NCBI GenBank assembly: GCA_934316845.1
Contig: CAKRDZ010000016.1
Coordinates: 9,076 to 73,075, forward strand
Direction: 5' to 3'
Length of the DNA: 64,000 bases
Source: an uncultured Eubacterium sp.
GTDB taxonomy: Bacteria; Bacillota; Clostridia; Lachnospirales; Lachnospiraceae
Positions 41,674 to 50,233 of the stretch are shown here, piece by piece. Numbering within the stretch: the first letter of the stretch is position 1; each line of letters begins with the position of its first letter. A model generated the notes under the pieces. That model worked only from the letters and a program-made list of their open reading frames with translations, was not told where the DNA came from and did no database searches. Position numbers and translations under genes: made by a program.

Positions 41674-41698
41674 ATTGTGCAGACGGTCTGCACAATTT
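41672..41698. repeat. Perfect palindrome, copy 2 (after yhcG)
   Basis: The same AATTGTGCAGAC arms and centre as copy 1, extended by one more pair (27 bases). It overlaps the last base of the yhcG stop codon. Confidence 0.95.
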
Positions 41699-41740
41699 GT
41701 ACCGATTTGCCCGCAACATGTATAAAGGAGGAACTTTACC

Positions 41741-42400
41741 ATGACACAAAACCAAGGTGTGATTTATATTCTTACCAATCCGTCATTTCCAGAATATGTA
41801 AAGATTGGATACGCGGATAATATTGAGAAGAGATTGCAGCAATTGAACCGGAGTGAATGTATTCCATTTGCATTTAGAGTGTATGCTACTTATAAGGTTA
41901 ATTCAAGATTGTCTGATTTGAAGATACATTCCATTATAGATAAGTTGAACCCGAATTTACGATCAATAGAAAATTTTAACGGAAAAAAACGAGTTCGAGA
42001 GTTTTATGCAATGTAGCCTGAGGATGCGTATTCGATATTGGAGGCGATTGCGGAAATACATGGTTGTAGTGAAAATCTGAAGCGGATTGTACCATCAGAG
42101 GAAGAAAGAGAAGCAGAAGAGGAAGCCGTAGAAATTGAGACAGAGAGCGCAGAAAGAGCAGTTAATTTTTCTTTTACAAAATGTGGTATCTTACCTGGTG
42201 AAATGATACAATATAATGATAACCCAGCAATTCAGGCAGAAGTAGTTGATGATCGCCATGTAAGATATAATGATGAGATAATGTCTTTGACCGCACTTGC
42301 AAAGTTGTTGACAGGGCACACATATTCAATCGCTGGTCCTAAATTTTTTATGTATAAAGGTGAAGGATTGAATGATATTAGGCAAAGACTGGGGGGGTAA
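41741..42400 (+). pseudogene. GIY-YIG nuclease gene with an in-frame amber stop
   Basis: ATG 41741 (AGGAGG upstream) opens a GIY-YIG/T5orf172-type domain: GVIYILTNPSFPEYVKIGYA, then KRLQQLNRSECIPFAFRVYA and LRSIENFNGKKRVREFYAM. A TAG at 42014 follows. The same frame continues without a gap as PEDAYSILEAIAEIHG, an acidic linker and a C-terminal RAMA/DUF4357-like domain (FSFTKCGILPGEMIQY, then GPKFFMYKGEGLNDIRQRL) to the stop at 42398. The family's usual protein joins these parts, so a single nonsense change splits it. A 91-residue nuclease domain alone may still be made. Suppression of the TAG cannot be excluded. Confidence 0.8.
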
Positions 42401-42453
42401 TATTTATACAGATAATAATGTTTGTAAAAGCGTTGATGGAAAGCAAAAAGTTT

Positions 42454-42466
42454 AAATCGTGCAGAC
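42454..42466 (+). repeat. Degenerate half of the yhcG palindrome
   Basis: AAATCGTGCAGAC matches the left arm AAATTGTGCAGAC with one change, 54 bases after the GIY-YIG gene. The matching right arm is absent. Confidence 0.45.
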
Positions 42467-42517
42467 ATTGATAGTTCTTATTGGATGATTAGGATTACGA
42501 GCTTGCAAGGAGACCCT

Positions 42518-42988
42518 ATGAACATTTACGTAGATGCGGATGCCTGCCCTGTGGTAAGCATCGTGGAAGAAATTGGCAAAAAATATAATATTTCCGTTAC
42601 CCTGCTTTGTGATACCAATCATGTGCTGCATTCGGAGTACAGTGAGGTGGTCGTGGTTGGCGCGGGTGCAGATGCGGTGGACTATAAGCTGATCAGTTTG
42701 TGTCACAGAGGGGATGTCGTGGTATCGCAGGATTATGGTGTGGCGGCGATGGCACTTGGAAAAGGGGCGTTTGCCATTCATCAGTCGGGGCGGTGGTATA
42801 CGGACGAAAATATAGATCAAATGCTGATGGAACGGCATTTGAATAAAAAAGCCAGGCGGGCATCACACAAAAATCATATGAAAGGTCCGAAAAAACGGAC
42901 GGAAGAGGATGATGAGAGATTTCGACAGTCGTTTGAAAAAATGGTGCAGAAGGCGGTGCTTACTCAGGGGGATGACAACCATGAATGA
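42518..42988 (+). CDS. DUF188 (YaiI/YqxD) family protein
   Basis: Start at ATG 42518, five bases after AAGGAG. The 156 residues show the family pattern: IYVDADACPVVSIVEEIG at the N-terminus, a central GADAVDYKLISLCHRGDVVV, QDYGVAAMALGKGAFAIHQS and a basic C-terminus. The fold is PIN-like, with Asp residues in DADACP and D(Y/A)GVA positions, which suggests a nuclease, but no activity is established for the family. The end overlaps the response regulator start by 8 bases. Confidence 0.9.
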   Translation: MNIYVDADACPVVSIVEEIGKKYNISVTLLCDTNHVLHSEYSEVVVVGAGADAVDYKLISLCHRGDVVVSQDYGVAAMALGKGAFAIHQSGRWYTDENIDQMLMERHLNKKARRASHKNHMKGPKKRTEEDDERFRQSFEKMVQKAVLTQGDDNHE

Positions 42989-43673
42989 AACCATACTTAT
43001 CGTAGATGATGAAAAGGAAATTACGGATTTAGTAGAGATCTATCTGAAAAATGACGGTTATCAGGTATGTAAATGCAGCAGTGGAAAAGAGGCATTGGCG
43101 GGGATTGAAACACAGGAAATTGATTTGGCGATTCTTGATATTATGCTGCCGGATATCGATGGATTTTCTTTGTGTAAGAAAATAAGGGAAACGTATTATT
43201 TTCCGATTATTATGCTTACGGCAAAAGTGGAAGACATTGACAAAATCAATGGCCTTACGATGGGGGCGGATGATTATATGACAAAACCGTTTAATCCGCT
43301 TGAATTGGTGACGAGGGTAAAGTCGCAGCTGCGCAGATATCGGCGGTATAATACAAAAGAGGACAAAGAGAGCGAAGAATTTCATATCCGGGGGCTGGAT
43401 ATATGGAAAGACCGCCATCTGTGTACTTTGAACGGGAAAGATCTGGAACTGACACCGATGGAATTTGATATTGTGTGGCTTTTGTGCGAAAACGCCAATA
43501 AAGTTGTGGATACAGAGCAATTGTTTGAAACGGTGTGGAAAGAAAAATATCTTGAAAATAATAATACCGTGATGGCACATGTGGCGAGAATCCGGGAAAA
43601 GATGCATGAGGTTCCGCGAAAACCCAAATACATAAAAACGGTATGGGGAGTGGGGTATAAGATCGATGAATGA
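42981..43673 (+). CDS. OmpR/PhoB-type response regulator, VanR-like
   Basis: Start at ATG 42981, overlapping the DUF188 stop; upstream in-frame codons belong to that gene. The 230 residues have a receiver domain with phospho-acceptor D53 (LAILDIMLPD), the Lys in DDYMTKPF, and a winged-helix effector (LTPMEFDIVWLLCENANKVV, then the end IKTVWGVGYKIDE). It strongly resembles VanR of vancomycin-resistance operons, but no vanHAX genes are near. It overlaps the kinase gene by 8 bases. Confidence 0.93.
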   Translation: MNETILIVDDEKEITDLVEIYLKNDGYQVCKCSSGKEALAGIETQEIDLAILDIMLPDIDGFSLCKKIRETYYFPIIMLTAKVEDIDKINGLTMGADDYMTKPFNPLELVTRVKSQLRRYRRYNTKEDKESEEFHIRGLDIWKDRHLCTLNGKDLELTPMEFDIVWLLCENANKVVDTEQLFETVWKEKYLENNNTVMAHVARIREKMHEVPRKPKYIKTVWGVGYKIDE

Positions 43674-44760
43674 AAAAATAAAAGCAAGAAACCGAATGAA
43701 ATTCAAATTTGCCGTCCGCTATTTATCCGCCTTTGCAGTTTATGTGGCAGTCATTGTCGGAATGTTTTTTCTGCTGCGTGCTGTGTGCGAGAGAGTGATA
43801 TGGTATCCGGAGGATCCAAATTACGTGTTTTTGCATTTTATTAAACAAAACAGTGTGGCAGTCATTGTGGGATTTTTTGTAGTTGGATGGGGAATTGTAA
43901 CCTGTGTATTTATCAAAAAATGGATGAGTTCACTGGATGAGATTACGAGAGCTGCAGAGCAGATCACACTTTCGCCGGAACAGGCAGTTGTGTTATCTGA
44001 TGAATTAAAACCGCTGCAGGATGAATTGAATGCGGCGAGAGAAAATGCATTGCGGACGGCGCAGGAGGCCAAAGAAGCAGAACAGCGGAAAAATGATCTG
44101 CTTGTTTATCTTGCCCATGATTTAAAAACTCCACTGACCAGTGTAATAGGGTATTTGACGCTTTTGCGGGAAGAGACCGAGATCAGTCCGAAATTGCGGG
44201 AAAAATATACCGGTATTTCACTCCGTAAAGCAGAACGGTTGGAAGACCTCATCAATGAATTTTTTGATGTCACACGGTTTAATCTGACAAGCATGGAACT
44301 GGAATTTGAAAGAGTTCATTTAAGCCGTATGATTGAACAGATCTGCAGCGAATTTGAGCCGGTATTACAAGAAAAAAATCTGACTTGGAAATTGGATATT
44401 GAACCGGAGATTACGATGATCGGAGATCCGGATAAATTGAGCCGCGTATTTGATAATCTGATTCGAAATGCCTGCAATTACAGTCATCCGGATACCGAGA
44501 TACAATGTAGTTTGAAAAAAGAAAATGATTCCATTGTCTGCCGGATTAAAAATCATGGAAAAACGATATCGAAGGAAAAGATGGGGCGCATTTTTGAGCA
44601 GTTTTTCCGTGTGGATTCTTCGCGGTCGTCGACAACCGGCGGAGCGGGGATTGGCCTTGCTATTGCCAAGGAGATTGTAGAAAGACATGGAGGAAGTATC
44701 GAGGCAGAAAGTGCAGAAGAAAGCATAACATTTACCGTAGTTTTTCGGGATAAGTCATAA
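43666..44760 (+). CDS. Sensor histidine kinase, VanS-like
   Basis: 364 residues with two membrane helices (about 12-38 and 62-84) flanking a short extracellular loop. The H box YLAHDLKTPLTSVIGYL has H151. The N box is NLIRNACNYS, and a G-rich ATP lid TTGGAGIGLAIAKEIVERHG follows. The loop of only about 25 residues suggests sensing within or near the membrane, as proposed for wall-stress kinases. It pairs with the upstream regulator (8-base overlap); the likely target is the C39-like peptidase gene downstream. Confidence 0.93.
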   Translation: MNEKIKARNRMKFKFAVRYLSAFAVYVAVIVGMFFLLRAVCERVIWYPEDPNYVFLHFIKQNSVAVIVGFFVVGWGIVTCVFIKKWMSSLDEITRAAEQITLSPEQAVVLSDELKPLQDELNAARENALRTAQEAKEAEQRKNDLLVYLAHDLKTPLTSVIGYLTLLREETEISPKLREKYTGISLRKAERLEDLINEFFDVTRFNLTSMELEFERVHLSRMIEQICSEFEPVLQEKNLTWKLDIEPEITMIGDPDKLSRVFDNLIRNACNYSHPDTEIQCSLKKENDSIVCRIKNHGKTISKEKMGRIFEQFFRVDSSRSSTTGGAGIGLAIAKEIVERHGGSIEAESAEESITFTVVFRDKS

Positions 44761-44795
44761 ATTTGTAAGAAATTCATAGGAAAAAAGAGAAGAAG

Positions 44796-44845
44796 AAAAC
44801 CGCTTATTTTGTTAAGATAGAGAAAACAAAATAAACGGTTTTTTT
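44796..44845 (+). terminator. Terminator between the kinase and C39 genes
   Basis: AAAACCGCTTATTTTGTT pairs with AACAAAATAAACGGTTTT with one mismatch, then TTT. The ribosome site of the next gene follows within four bases. Confidence 0.85.
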
Positions 44846-44861
44846 AATGGAGGAAACAGAG

Positions 44862-45731
44862 ATGAAAAAAAGAAAGACGAGAATACGATGGGGAAGAGTC
44901 TGTGTAGCAGGGATTATTTTGATGCTGGTGCTAAAACTGCTTGCTTCGTTTGTGATGACTGCATTTGAAAAAAGATATGAAGAATTGGGATTTGGAGAAA
45001 GTGCAGAAGAAACCGGTACATTTATTACAAAGCCGGAAAAACTGACCCAAAACCAAGTGAATGCAAAATTAAAAAAGATGGCAGAACAGCTGCCGAAAAT
45101 AAAAGAAATATATGACAACAGGGAGCAGTATTCGGAGCATTTGCTGTCGCTGGTATGCAACAATCCGGAGATGGAAGATTTTGTAAGAAATTATAACGAT
45201 GCAGAGCATATAGCAAAAGGAGGGCTGACAAGAAAGGAAAAAATGCAGAAAATTCCGCTCTTACTCCAATGGGACAAGCGATGGGGATATGTGGACTATG
45301 GCGACAATGTATTGGGGCTGTCCGGCTGTGCGCCAACGTGTCTTTCGATGGTTGTCATCGGATTGACCGGAAATGATGCGATGACACCGGATAAAATTGC
45401 AGAATTTGCCACACAAAACGGATATTATGTAAAAGGGACGGGAACTTCGTGGAGTATTATGACAGAAGGGGCAGAAAAATTGGGAGTGCAGGGAACGCAG
45501 ATTTCTCTGAGCAGAAACCGGATTAAGGGGGAATTGGAAAAGGGGCATCCGATTATATGCAGTGTCGGACCGGGAGATTTTACGACAGAAGGACATTTTA
45601 TCGTTCTGAGCGGTTATGAAAACGGTGAAATCAAAGTAAATGACCCCAATTGCCGTGCGAGAAGCACTTTGTGGGACTATGAAGAACTGCAGGGGCAGAT
45701 ACGTAATTTATGGGCATTTCAGAAAAGTTGA
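44862..45731 (+). CDS. Membrane-anchored C39-like cysteine peptidase
   Basis: Start at ATG 44862 because GGAGG lies 8 bases upstream; the in-frame ATG at 44847 is part of that site. The 289 residues begin with one membrane helix (about 12-32). A helical spacer follows, then a papain-like C39_2 domain: KIPLLLQWDKRWGYVDYG, nucleophile Cys in LSGCAPTCLSMV, His in EGHFIVLSGYENG and Asp in KVNDPNCRARSTLW. It is extracytoplasmic, so it may process wall or surface proteins. Its position after the VanRS-like pair suggests control by it (inference). Confidence 0.85.
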   Translation: MKKRKTRIRWGRVCVAGIILMLVLKLLASFVMTAFEKRYEELGFGESAEETGTFITKPEKLTQNQVNAKLKKMAEQLPKIKEIYDNREQYSEHLLSLVCNNPEMEDFVRNYNDAEHIAKGGLTRKEKMQKIPLLLQWDKRWGYVDYGDNVLGLSGCAPTCLSMVVIGLTGNDAMTPDKIAEFATQNGYYVKGTGTSWSIMTEGAEKLGVQGTQISLSRNRIKGELEKGHPIICSVGPGDFTTEGHFIVLSGYENGEIKVNDPNCRARSTLWDYEELQGQIRNLWAFQKS

Positions 45732-45762
45732 ATAAGTTGCGAAACCACGCTTTTTATGGTAT

Positions 45763-45768
45763 TATAAT
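45763..45768 (+). promoter_or_regulatory. -10 element of the HNH gene
   Basis: TATAAT 23 bases before the ribosome-site-backed TTG start. No -35 at standard spacing (TTGCGA is 20 bases away). Confidence 0.4.
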
Positions 45769-45790
45769 AAAGTACGAGGGAGTGGTTTTT

Positions 45791-46954
45791 TTGGCACAAG
45801 ATTTACAGATCAATTATTTAAATCAATTAAATACCGACAGTTTTATCCATATGCTTGACGACGCGACCGAATGTTATAAGTTTTATTGGCTGGATGCGGT
45901 GTTGGGCTTGTTTTCGTGCGGAAAAACAGAGATTTCATTTGATGAGCTGATCAATCAGATGATCGTAGATGCGTGGTATTCGGTGGTAGAATATCACCTG
46001 CATCTGGGGCCGAAAAATGCGATGGGAGAAGTGACGAACAGTCTGGAGCGGGCCGTGCTTTTATTGGAGAAAAGTTCCGGACTTTCAAGTACAGCGTCCC
46101 GTGAAGAGATTATGAATGCGATTCAGGAACAGGAAAAACTGCTGAAAAAAGCAAAAACACAATTGAGCAGAAATGTGCCCTATCGTCTGCTTTCCTCCTT
46201 TATGCCGAATATTACGGGAAATGACAAAATATGGGATTCGCCTGCCCGCGTGATCGAAGTGATTCATGAGGCAAGTAAATTATATTGTTTTCCTTATGTG
46301 ATTGAAAATGCAAAAGGGCTGCAGAAGACCGTTCAAATCAATGAAAAATGGGAGCCGTTTTTCCGGGATCATTATACTACGATCCACGGCTGGATCGAAC
46401 TGAAAAAAGTGCGCTATTTGCAGGGGAGAAACCCCGGAGTTCCAGGCATTGTTTATAAACTGGAACCGGAAAATACAAAACTTCGGAAACTTCGTTATGT
46501 GCGCGAATTATGGACATCGGTCATGAACCTCCGGCCGGTATATGATATTTATTCCGAACAGAAAATGACAGAGGAAAATCTGACGATCGATCATTTTGTG
46601 CCGTGGTCTTTTGTGGCGAATGATGAATTATGGAATCTGATGCCGATGGAGAGCCGGTTAAATTCCAGCAAGAACAATAAACTGCCGGTGTGGGACAAGT
46701 ATTTTAAAGCTTTTGCAGACAATCAGTTTATGATGTTTGAATGCGTGCAGGAAAAAGAAAAAGTAATGGAAATATTTGGAAAATGTTACCGCGATAATCT
46801 CGTGGCGCCCTGGTCATTGGAACAATTGTATGTAAGCGGATGCGAGAAAGAGACATTTTGTAATGTGCTTGAAAAAAATCTGCGTCCGATCTATGATTCG
46901 GCAAAGATACAGGGGTACGGCATGTGGACGATCAGTAAGGAGACAATGAGATGA
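45791..46954 (+). CDS. HNH endonuclease-domain protein
   Basis: Start taken at TTG 45791 after GAGGGAG (8-base spacer); upstream codons lie in the promoter. The 387 residues have a long helical N-terminal part of unknown role and a C-terminal HNH motif: ENLTIDHFVPWSFVANDELW (DH...W pattern) followed by NLMPMESRLNSSKNNKLP, the N and the final H-equivalent region of the HNH_4-like class. Such genes often act in defence or mobile-element functions but no partner is next to it. The stop overlaps the following GH31 remnant by four bases (ATGA). Confidence 0.75.
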   Translation: MAQDLQINYLNQLNTDSFIHMLDDATECYKFYWLDAVLGLFSCGKTEISFDELINQMIVDAWYSVVEYHLHLGPKNAMGEVTNSLERAVLLLEKSSGLSSTASREEIMNAIQEQEKLLKKAKTQLSRNVPYRLLSSFMPNITGNDKIWDSPARVIEVIHEASKLYCFPYVIENAKGLQKTVQINEKWEPFFRDHYTTIHGWIELKKVRYLQGRNPGVPGIVYKLEPENTKLRKLRYVRELWTSVMNLRPVYDIYSEQKMTEENLTIDHFVPWSFVANDELWNLMPMESRLNSSKNNKLPVWDKYFKAFADNQFMMFECVQEKEKVMEIFGKCYRDNLVAPWSLEQLYVSGCEKETFCNVLEKNLRPIYDSAKIQGYGMWTISKETMR

Positions 46955-48240
46955 AAATATCGGATGGATTTTGGATGGATAAAAAAGGGTACGATGTGCG
47001 TTATGTGGCGCAGGCGTATGAGGTGGAGACGACAGATCATGAAATACGCGTGCTGGCAACTCCGTATGTGGTGCAAAACCGGGGGATGACACTTGCCGGA
47101 CCAAATCTGGAGATCACGTATTCTTCGCGTATGGAAAATGTCATAAAAGTACACATCGACCATTACCGCGGGGGACTGGATAATAAGCCAAAGTTTGAAC
47201 TGGCAGAAGACGAGGGATATCTCCCGGAGATCCGCAAAGAAAAAGACAGCGTGGTAATGATCAGTGGACAGACGCGGCTGGAGATCGCGCTGGGAGATCA
47301 TTGGGAGACAGCGTTTTATTATGGAGACAGATATCTGACCGGTGGAGCCGACCGGGCGACTTCGATTATAAAAGAAAGCAATTATATCCGGGACGCGAGG
47401 CTGCAGAGCCAGTGGGAAGACGATTTCTTCCATCCGGCAAAGGATCCGCGGACAACGTATCTCCGCGAGCAGTTAAAGACCGGCATTGGAGAATGCATCT
47501 ATGGGTTTGGAGAAAAATTTACCCCTTTTGTAAAAAACGGACAGACCGTAGAAATGTGGAACAATGACGGGGGAACGTGTACCGGGCAGAGTTACAAAAA
47601 TATTCCGTTTTATCTGTCGTCCAAAAGTTATGGTGTTTTTGTCAACAGTTCCGACAAAGTTTCATTTGAGGTAAATTCCGACACGGTGTCGAAAGTTTCC
47701 TTTACGGTGCCTGGAGAGACGCTGGAATATTTTGTATTCGGCGGGAAAAATCTGGAAGCTGTTCTGGAACGTTATACGGCGCTTACGGGCAGACCGGCAT
47801 TGCCGCCTGCGTGGTTCTTCGTCGTATCGTGTGCCGTGGGCGTATGATAAAGACGGAGACACGGAAGCCTGCGATGTCTTGCGGCATTATGCGGTATTAA
47901 AGGGAAAACTGATGCCGTATCTGTGGAGCCAGGCGGTTAAGACGCACTGTCAGGGTGTGCCGGTGATGCGTCCGATGATCGTTTCGTTTACGGAAAATTT
48001 GATGGCGATACACAAAGAAGTGTATTGTATGATTATGTTGACGGGGCAGAGGTCGTTATTTACGGACTGGAAGAAGGCCGGGAAACAGAGACGGTAATAT
48101 ACGATGCCAATGCTTTGGAAGTTATGAAAATACGGGCAGTACGAGAAAATAATACGATTAAAATAACGCTTCCGAAGACAGAAAAAGATATTACAATACG
48201 GACAAGTGATGCGTGTGAGATCCTTCGCATCAAAGAATAG
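46951..48240 (+). pseudogene. Collapsed GH31 alpha-glucosidase/xylosidase gene
   Basis: Three pieces of one GH31 enzyme remain in order. The first 290 codons are the N-terminal beta domain (IYGFGEKFTPFVKNGQTVEM, ending LTGRPALPPAWFF). The frame then shifts at about 47815 into GSSSYRVPWAYDKDG and LKGKLMPYLWSQAVKTHCQG, the end of the catalytic barrel. A second break near 47995 leads into GDTQRSVLYDYVDGAE and the terminal beta domain. The central barrel with nucleophile and acid/base Asp is gone (roughly 280 codons of a usual 650-700). The gene cannot make an active hydrolase. It is preceded by an ATGA overlap from the HNH gene. Confidence 0.88.
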
Positions 48241-48252
48241 GAGGCGTTGAAA

Positions 48253-49113
48253 ATGAATAAACGGTACAAAGGAATCTTATTCATTGTCTGCTCGGCATTT
48301 TGCTTTGCCCTGATGGGCATGTTTGTAAAACTGGCAGGAGATCTGCCGTCCGTAGAAAAAAGTTTTTTCCGAAATTTGGTAGCTCTGGTTTTTGCCCTTG
48401 TTATTTTGAAAAAAGACCATGTACATTTTTCGGGAAAAAGAGAAAATATCAAGTATCTTGTGATCCGTTCTGTGGCAGGAACCGTAGGGATTTTGTGTAA
48501 CTTTTATGCGGTGGATCATCTGGTGTTATCCGATGCTTCCATGCTCAATAAAATGTCGCCGTTTTTTGCAATCCTTTTCAGTATACTGATCCTGAAGGAA
48601 AAAATCTCGCTGCCTCAGATATTTATTGTCATTGGCGCATTTATCGGAAGTCTTTTGATCCTGAAGCCATCGGGCGCGTCGCTGGTGTCTTTTCCGGCGT
48701 TGATCGGTCTGATTGGCGGTATGGGCGCCGGGCTTGCGTACACCAATGTACGTGTGCTCGGAGAAAAAGGGGAGAAGGGATCTTTTGTCGTGGCATTTTT
48801 CTCCGGGTTTTCGTGCCTTGTGACGCTGCCTTATCTGGTGTTTGACTTCCATCCGATGAGTGGGGTGCAGCTGGTTTATCTGCTTTTTGCCGGGCTTGCG
48901 GCAGCCGGCGGACAGTTTAGCATCACAGCGGCGTATTTTTATGCCCCGGCGAAGGAGATTTCGGTATACGATTATTCGCAGATCATCTTTTCGGCTGTGA
49001 TGGGATTTGTTGTCTTTGGACAGATTCCGGATGTTTTGAGCTGGGTCGGATATGCACTCATCTGTGCGATGGCTGTGGCAATGTTTTTCTATAATAACCG
49101 AAAAACCAGTTGA
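48253..49113 (+). CDS. EamA/DMT family transporter
   Basis: 286 residues, start at ATG 48253 (GGAGG 8 bases upstream). Ten membrane helices in two five-helix EamA halves: GILFIVCSAFCFALMGMFVK opens the first and SFPALIGLIGGMGAGLAYTN the second. The FSITAAYFYAPAKEISVYDY segment is typical. Drug/metabolite transporters export amino acids, nucleosides or other small molecules; the substrate cannot be predicted. Its stop overlaps the -35 box of the polysaccharide operon promoter. Confidence 0.9.
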   Translation: MNKRYKGILFIVCSAFCFALMGMFVKLAGDLPSVEKSFFRNLVALVFALVILKKDHVHFSGKRENIKYLVIRSVAGTVGILCNFYAVDHLVLSDASMLNKMSPFFAILFSILILKEKISLPQIFIVIGAFIGSLLILKPSGASLVSFPALIGLIGGMGAGLAYTNVRVLGEKGEKGSFVVAFFSGFSCLVTLPYLVFDFHPMSGVQLVYLLFAGLAAAGGQFSITAAYFYAPAKEISVYDYSQIIFSAVMGFVVFGQIPDVLSWVGYALICAMAVAMFFYNNRKTS

Positions 49114-49139
49114 CAGTCATCCCTGCGTTTATATATAAT
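49110..49139 (+). promoter_or_regulatory. Near-consensus promoter of the polysaccharide locus
   Basis: TTGACA (49110-49115), 18 bases, TATAAT (49134-49139). Both hexamers are perfect consensus. The predicted transcript starts near 49146, 25 bases before the first gene. Confidence 0.75.
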
Positions 49140-49170
49140 AATCTGAGAAGCAAAGGGAAGAAGTGAGTTT

Positions 49171-50232
49171 ATTATAAAAGTTTCAGTTATCATACCGGTT
49201 TATAATGCAGAAGGCTATCTGAGAGAATGCCTTGACAGCGTTGTGTCCCAGACTCACAATGACAGCGAGATCATTTTGATCGAAAACGGTTCGGAAGACG
49301 GCAGCCGGGCGGTTTGTGAAGAATATGCGGAAAACTTTAAAAATGTCCATATCATTGTCAAAAAAAGGCTTGGTGCGGCAATGGCAAGACAGTGCGGCCT
49401 AGATGCCTGTAAGGGTGAAGCGGTGGTGTTTGTCGATGCCGACGATCTTCTTCCGGAGCCGGAGGTATTGTCTAAGATGGCAGAGTGTCTGGAGAAAGCA
49501 CAGACAGATATTGTGTGTGGAGAATATTCCAGATTATGGGAAGGAAAACTGCTTCCGGCAAATTCTGTTAATACATTTTCAGATCATCCGCAGCAGAGTG
49601 AGGCATTTCGCTTCTGTGGTTTTTTCTCACCAGGGAATTTGTCTTATGTGTGGGGGAAAATGTACCGGACTTCGTTTTTAAAGGAAAGACAGATCCGGTT
49701 TTGCAAATACCGGTATAGTGAAGATAAGCTGTTTAATCTGACCTGTTATATTAAAGGTGCGACATATGCATTTCTTACCGAACAGGTTTATGTATACCGC
49801 AAAAACGTCGATTCGCTATCGTATCAGTACCGAAGTGATTCGGTGGAAAACTGGATTGAGATTGCCAGAGAGACAGAGGCGGTTTTGATGGAAGAAGAAA
49901 AGGAAGAACAGAAAAATCTGATCGGATATCTGCTCGTATTTGCCGCGGCATTTGATGCGGTCATGAATGAGGAGCATCCGGAAGGTGTGTATGGTTCTGC
50001 ACGGAAGCTTTTGCGGAGATATGGGAAAGATGAATATTGTAAACCATGGTTTGGCAAAATGGCAGGCAGAAAGCGGACGAGGGAGATTCCTTCGCTTCTG
50101 TGGCGGTGTATGATCCGTGGATTTTCTTTTTGCATGAAAGCACAGTGGTACGGGCTTCTTTCTTTTGGCATGAAACTCATGGTTCGGCTGCATCTTACGG
50201 AAAGTCTGTCAGATACCGGAAAGCGGGGATAA
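49171..50232 (+). CDS. Family 2 glycosyltransferase with a non-canonical ATT start
   Basis: The frame opens with IIKVSVIIPVYNAEGYLREC, the exact usual N-terminus of GT2 enzymes, but the codon where ATG is expected (49171) is ATT. The next in-frame ATG/GTG/TTG is GTG 49243, which would remove the nucleotide-binding strand. The in-frame stop at 49144 excludes a longer start. The 353-residue product has VFVDADDLL (DxD), SYVWGKMYRTSFL and YSEDKLFNLTCY, so it is otherwise intact. GT2 enzymes transfer sugar from a nucleotide sugar at the membrane face. It is the first gene of the polysaccharide operon. Confidence 0.85.
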   Translation: MIKVSVIIPVYNAEGYLRECLDSVVSQTHNDSEIILIENGSEDGSRAVCEEYAENFKNVHIIVKKRLGAAMARQCGLDACKGEAVVFVDADDLLPEPEVLSKMAECLEKAQTDIVCGEYSRLWEGKLLPANSVNTFSDHPQQSEAFRFCGFFSPGNLSYVWGKMYRTSFLKERQIRFCKYRYSEDKLFNLTCYIKGATYAFLTEQVYVYRKNVDSLSYQYRSDSVENWIEIARETEAVLMEEEKEEQKNLIGYLLVFAAAFDAVMNEEHPEGVYGSARKLLRRYGKDEYCKPWFGKMAGRKRTREIPSLLWRCMIRGFSFCMKAQWYGLLSFGMKLMVRLHLTESLSDTGKRG

Positions 50233-50233
50233 T

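Noticed and set aside
40621..41698. The two palindromes as integron attC sites
   Set aside because: attC sites are imperfect, bulged and tied to an integrase; these are perfect 25-base palindromes and no integrase is visible.
42981..44760. A vancomycin-resistance operon
   Set aside because: Only the VanR/VanS-like sensors are present. vanH, vanA/B-type ligase and vanX are absent, and the vanY-like gene is over 20 kb away.
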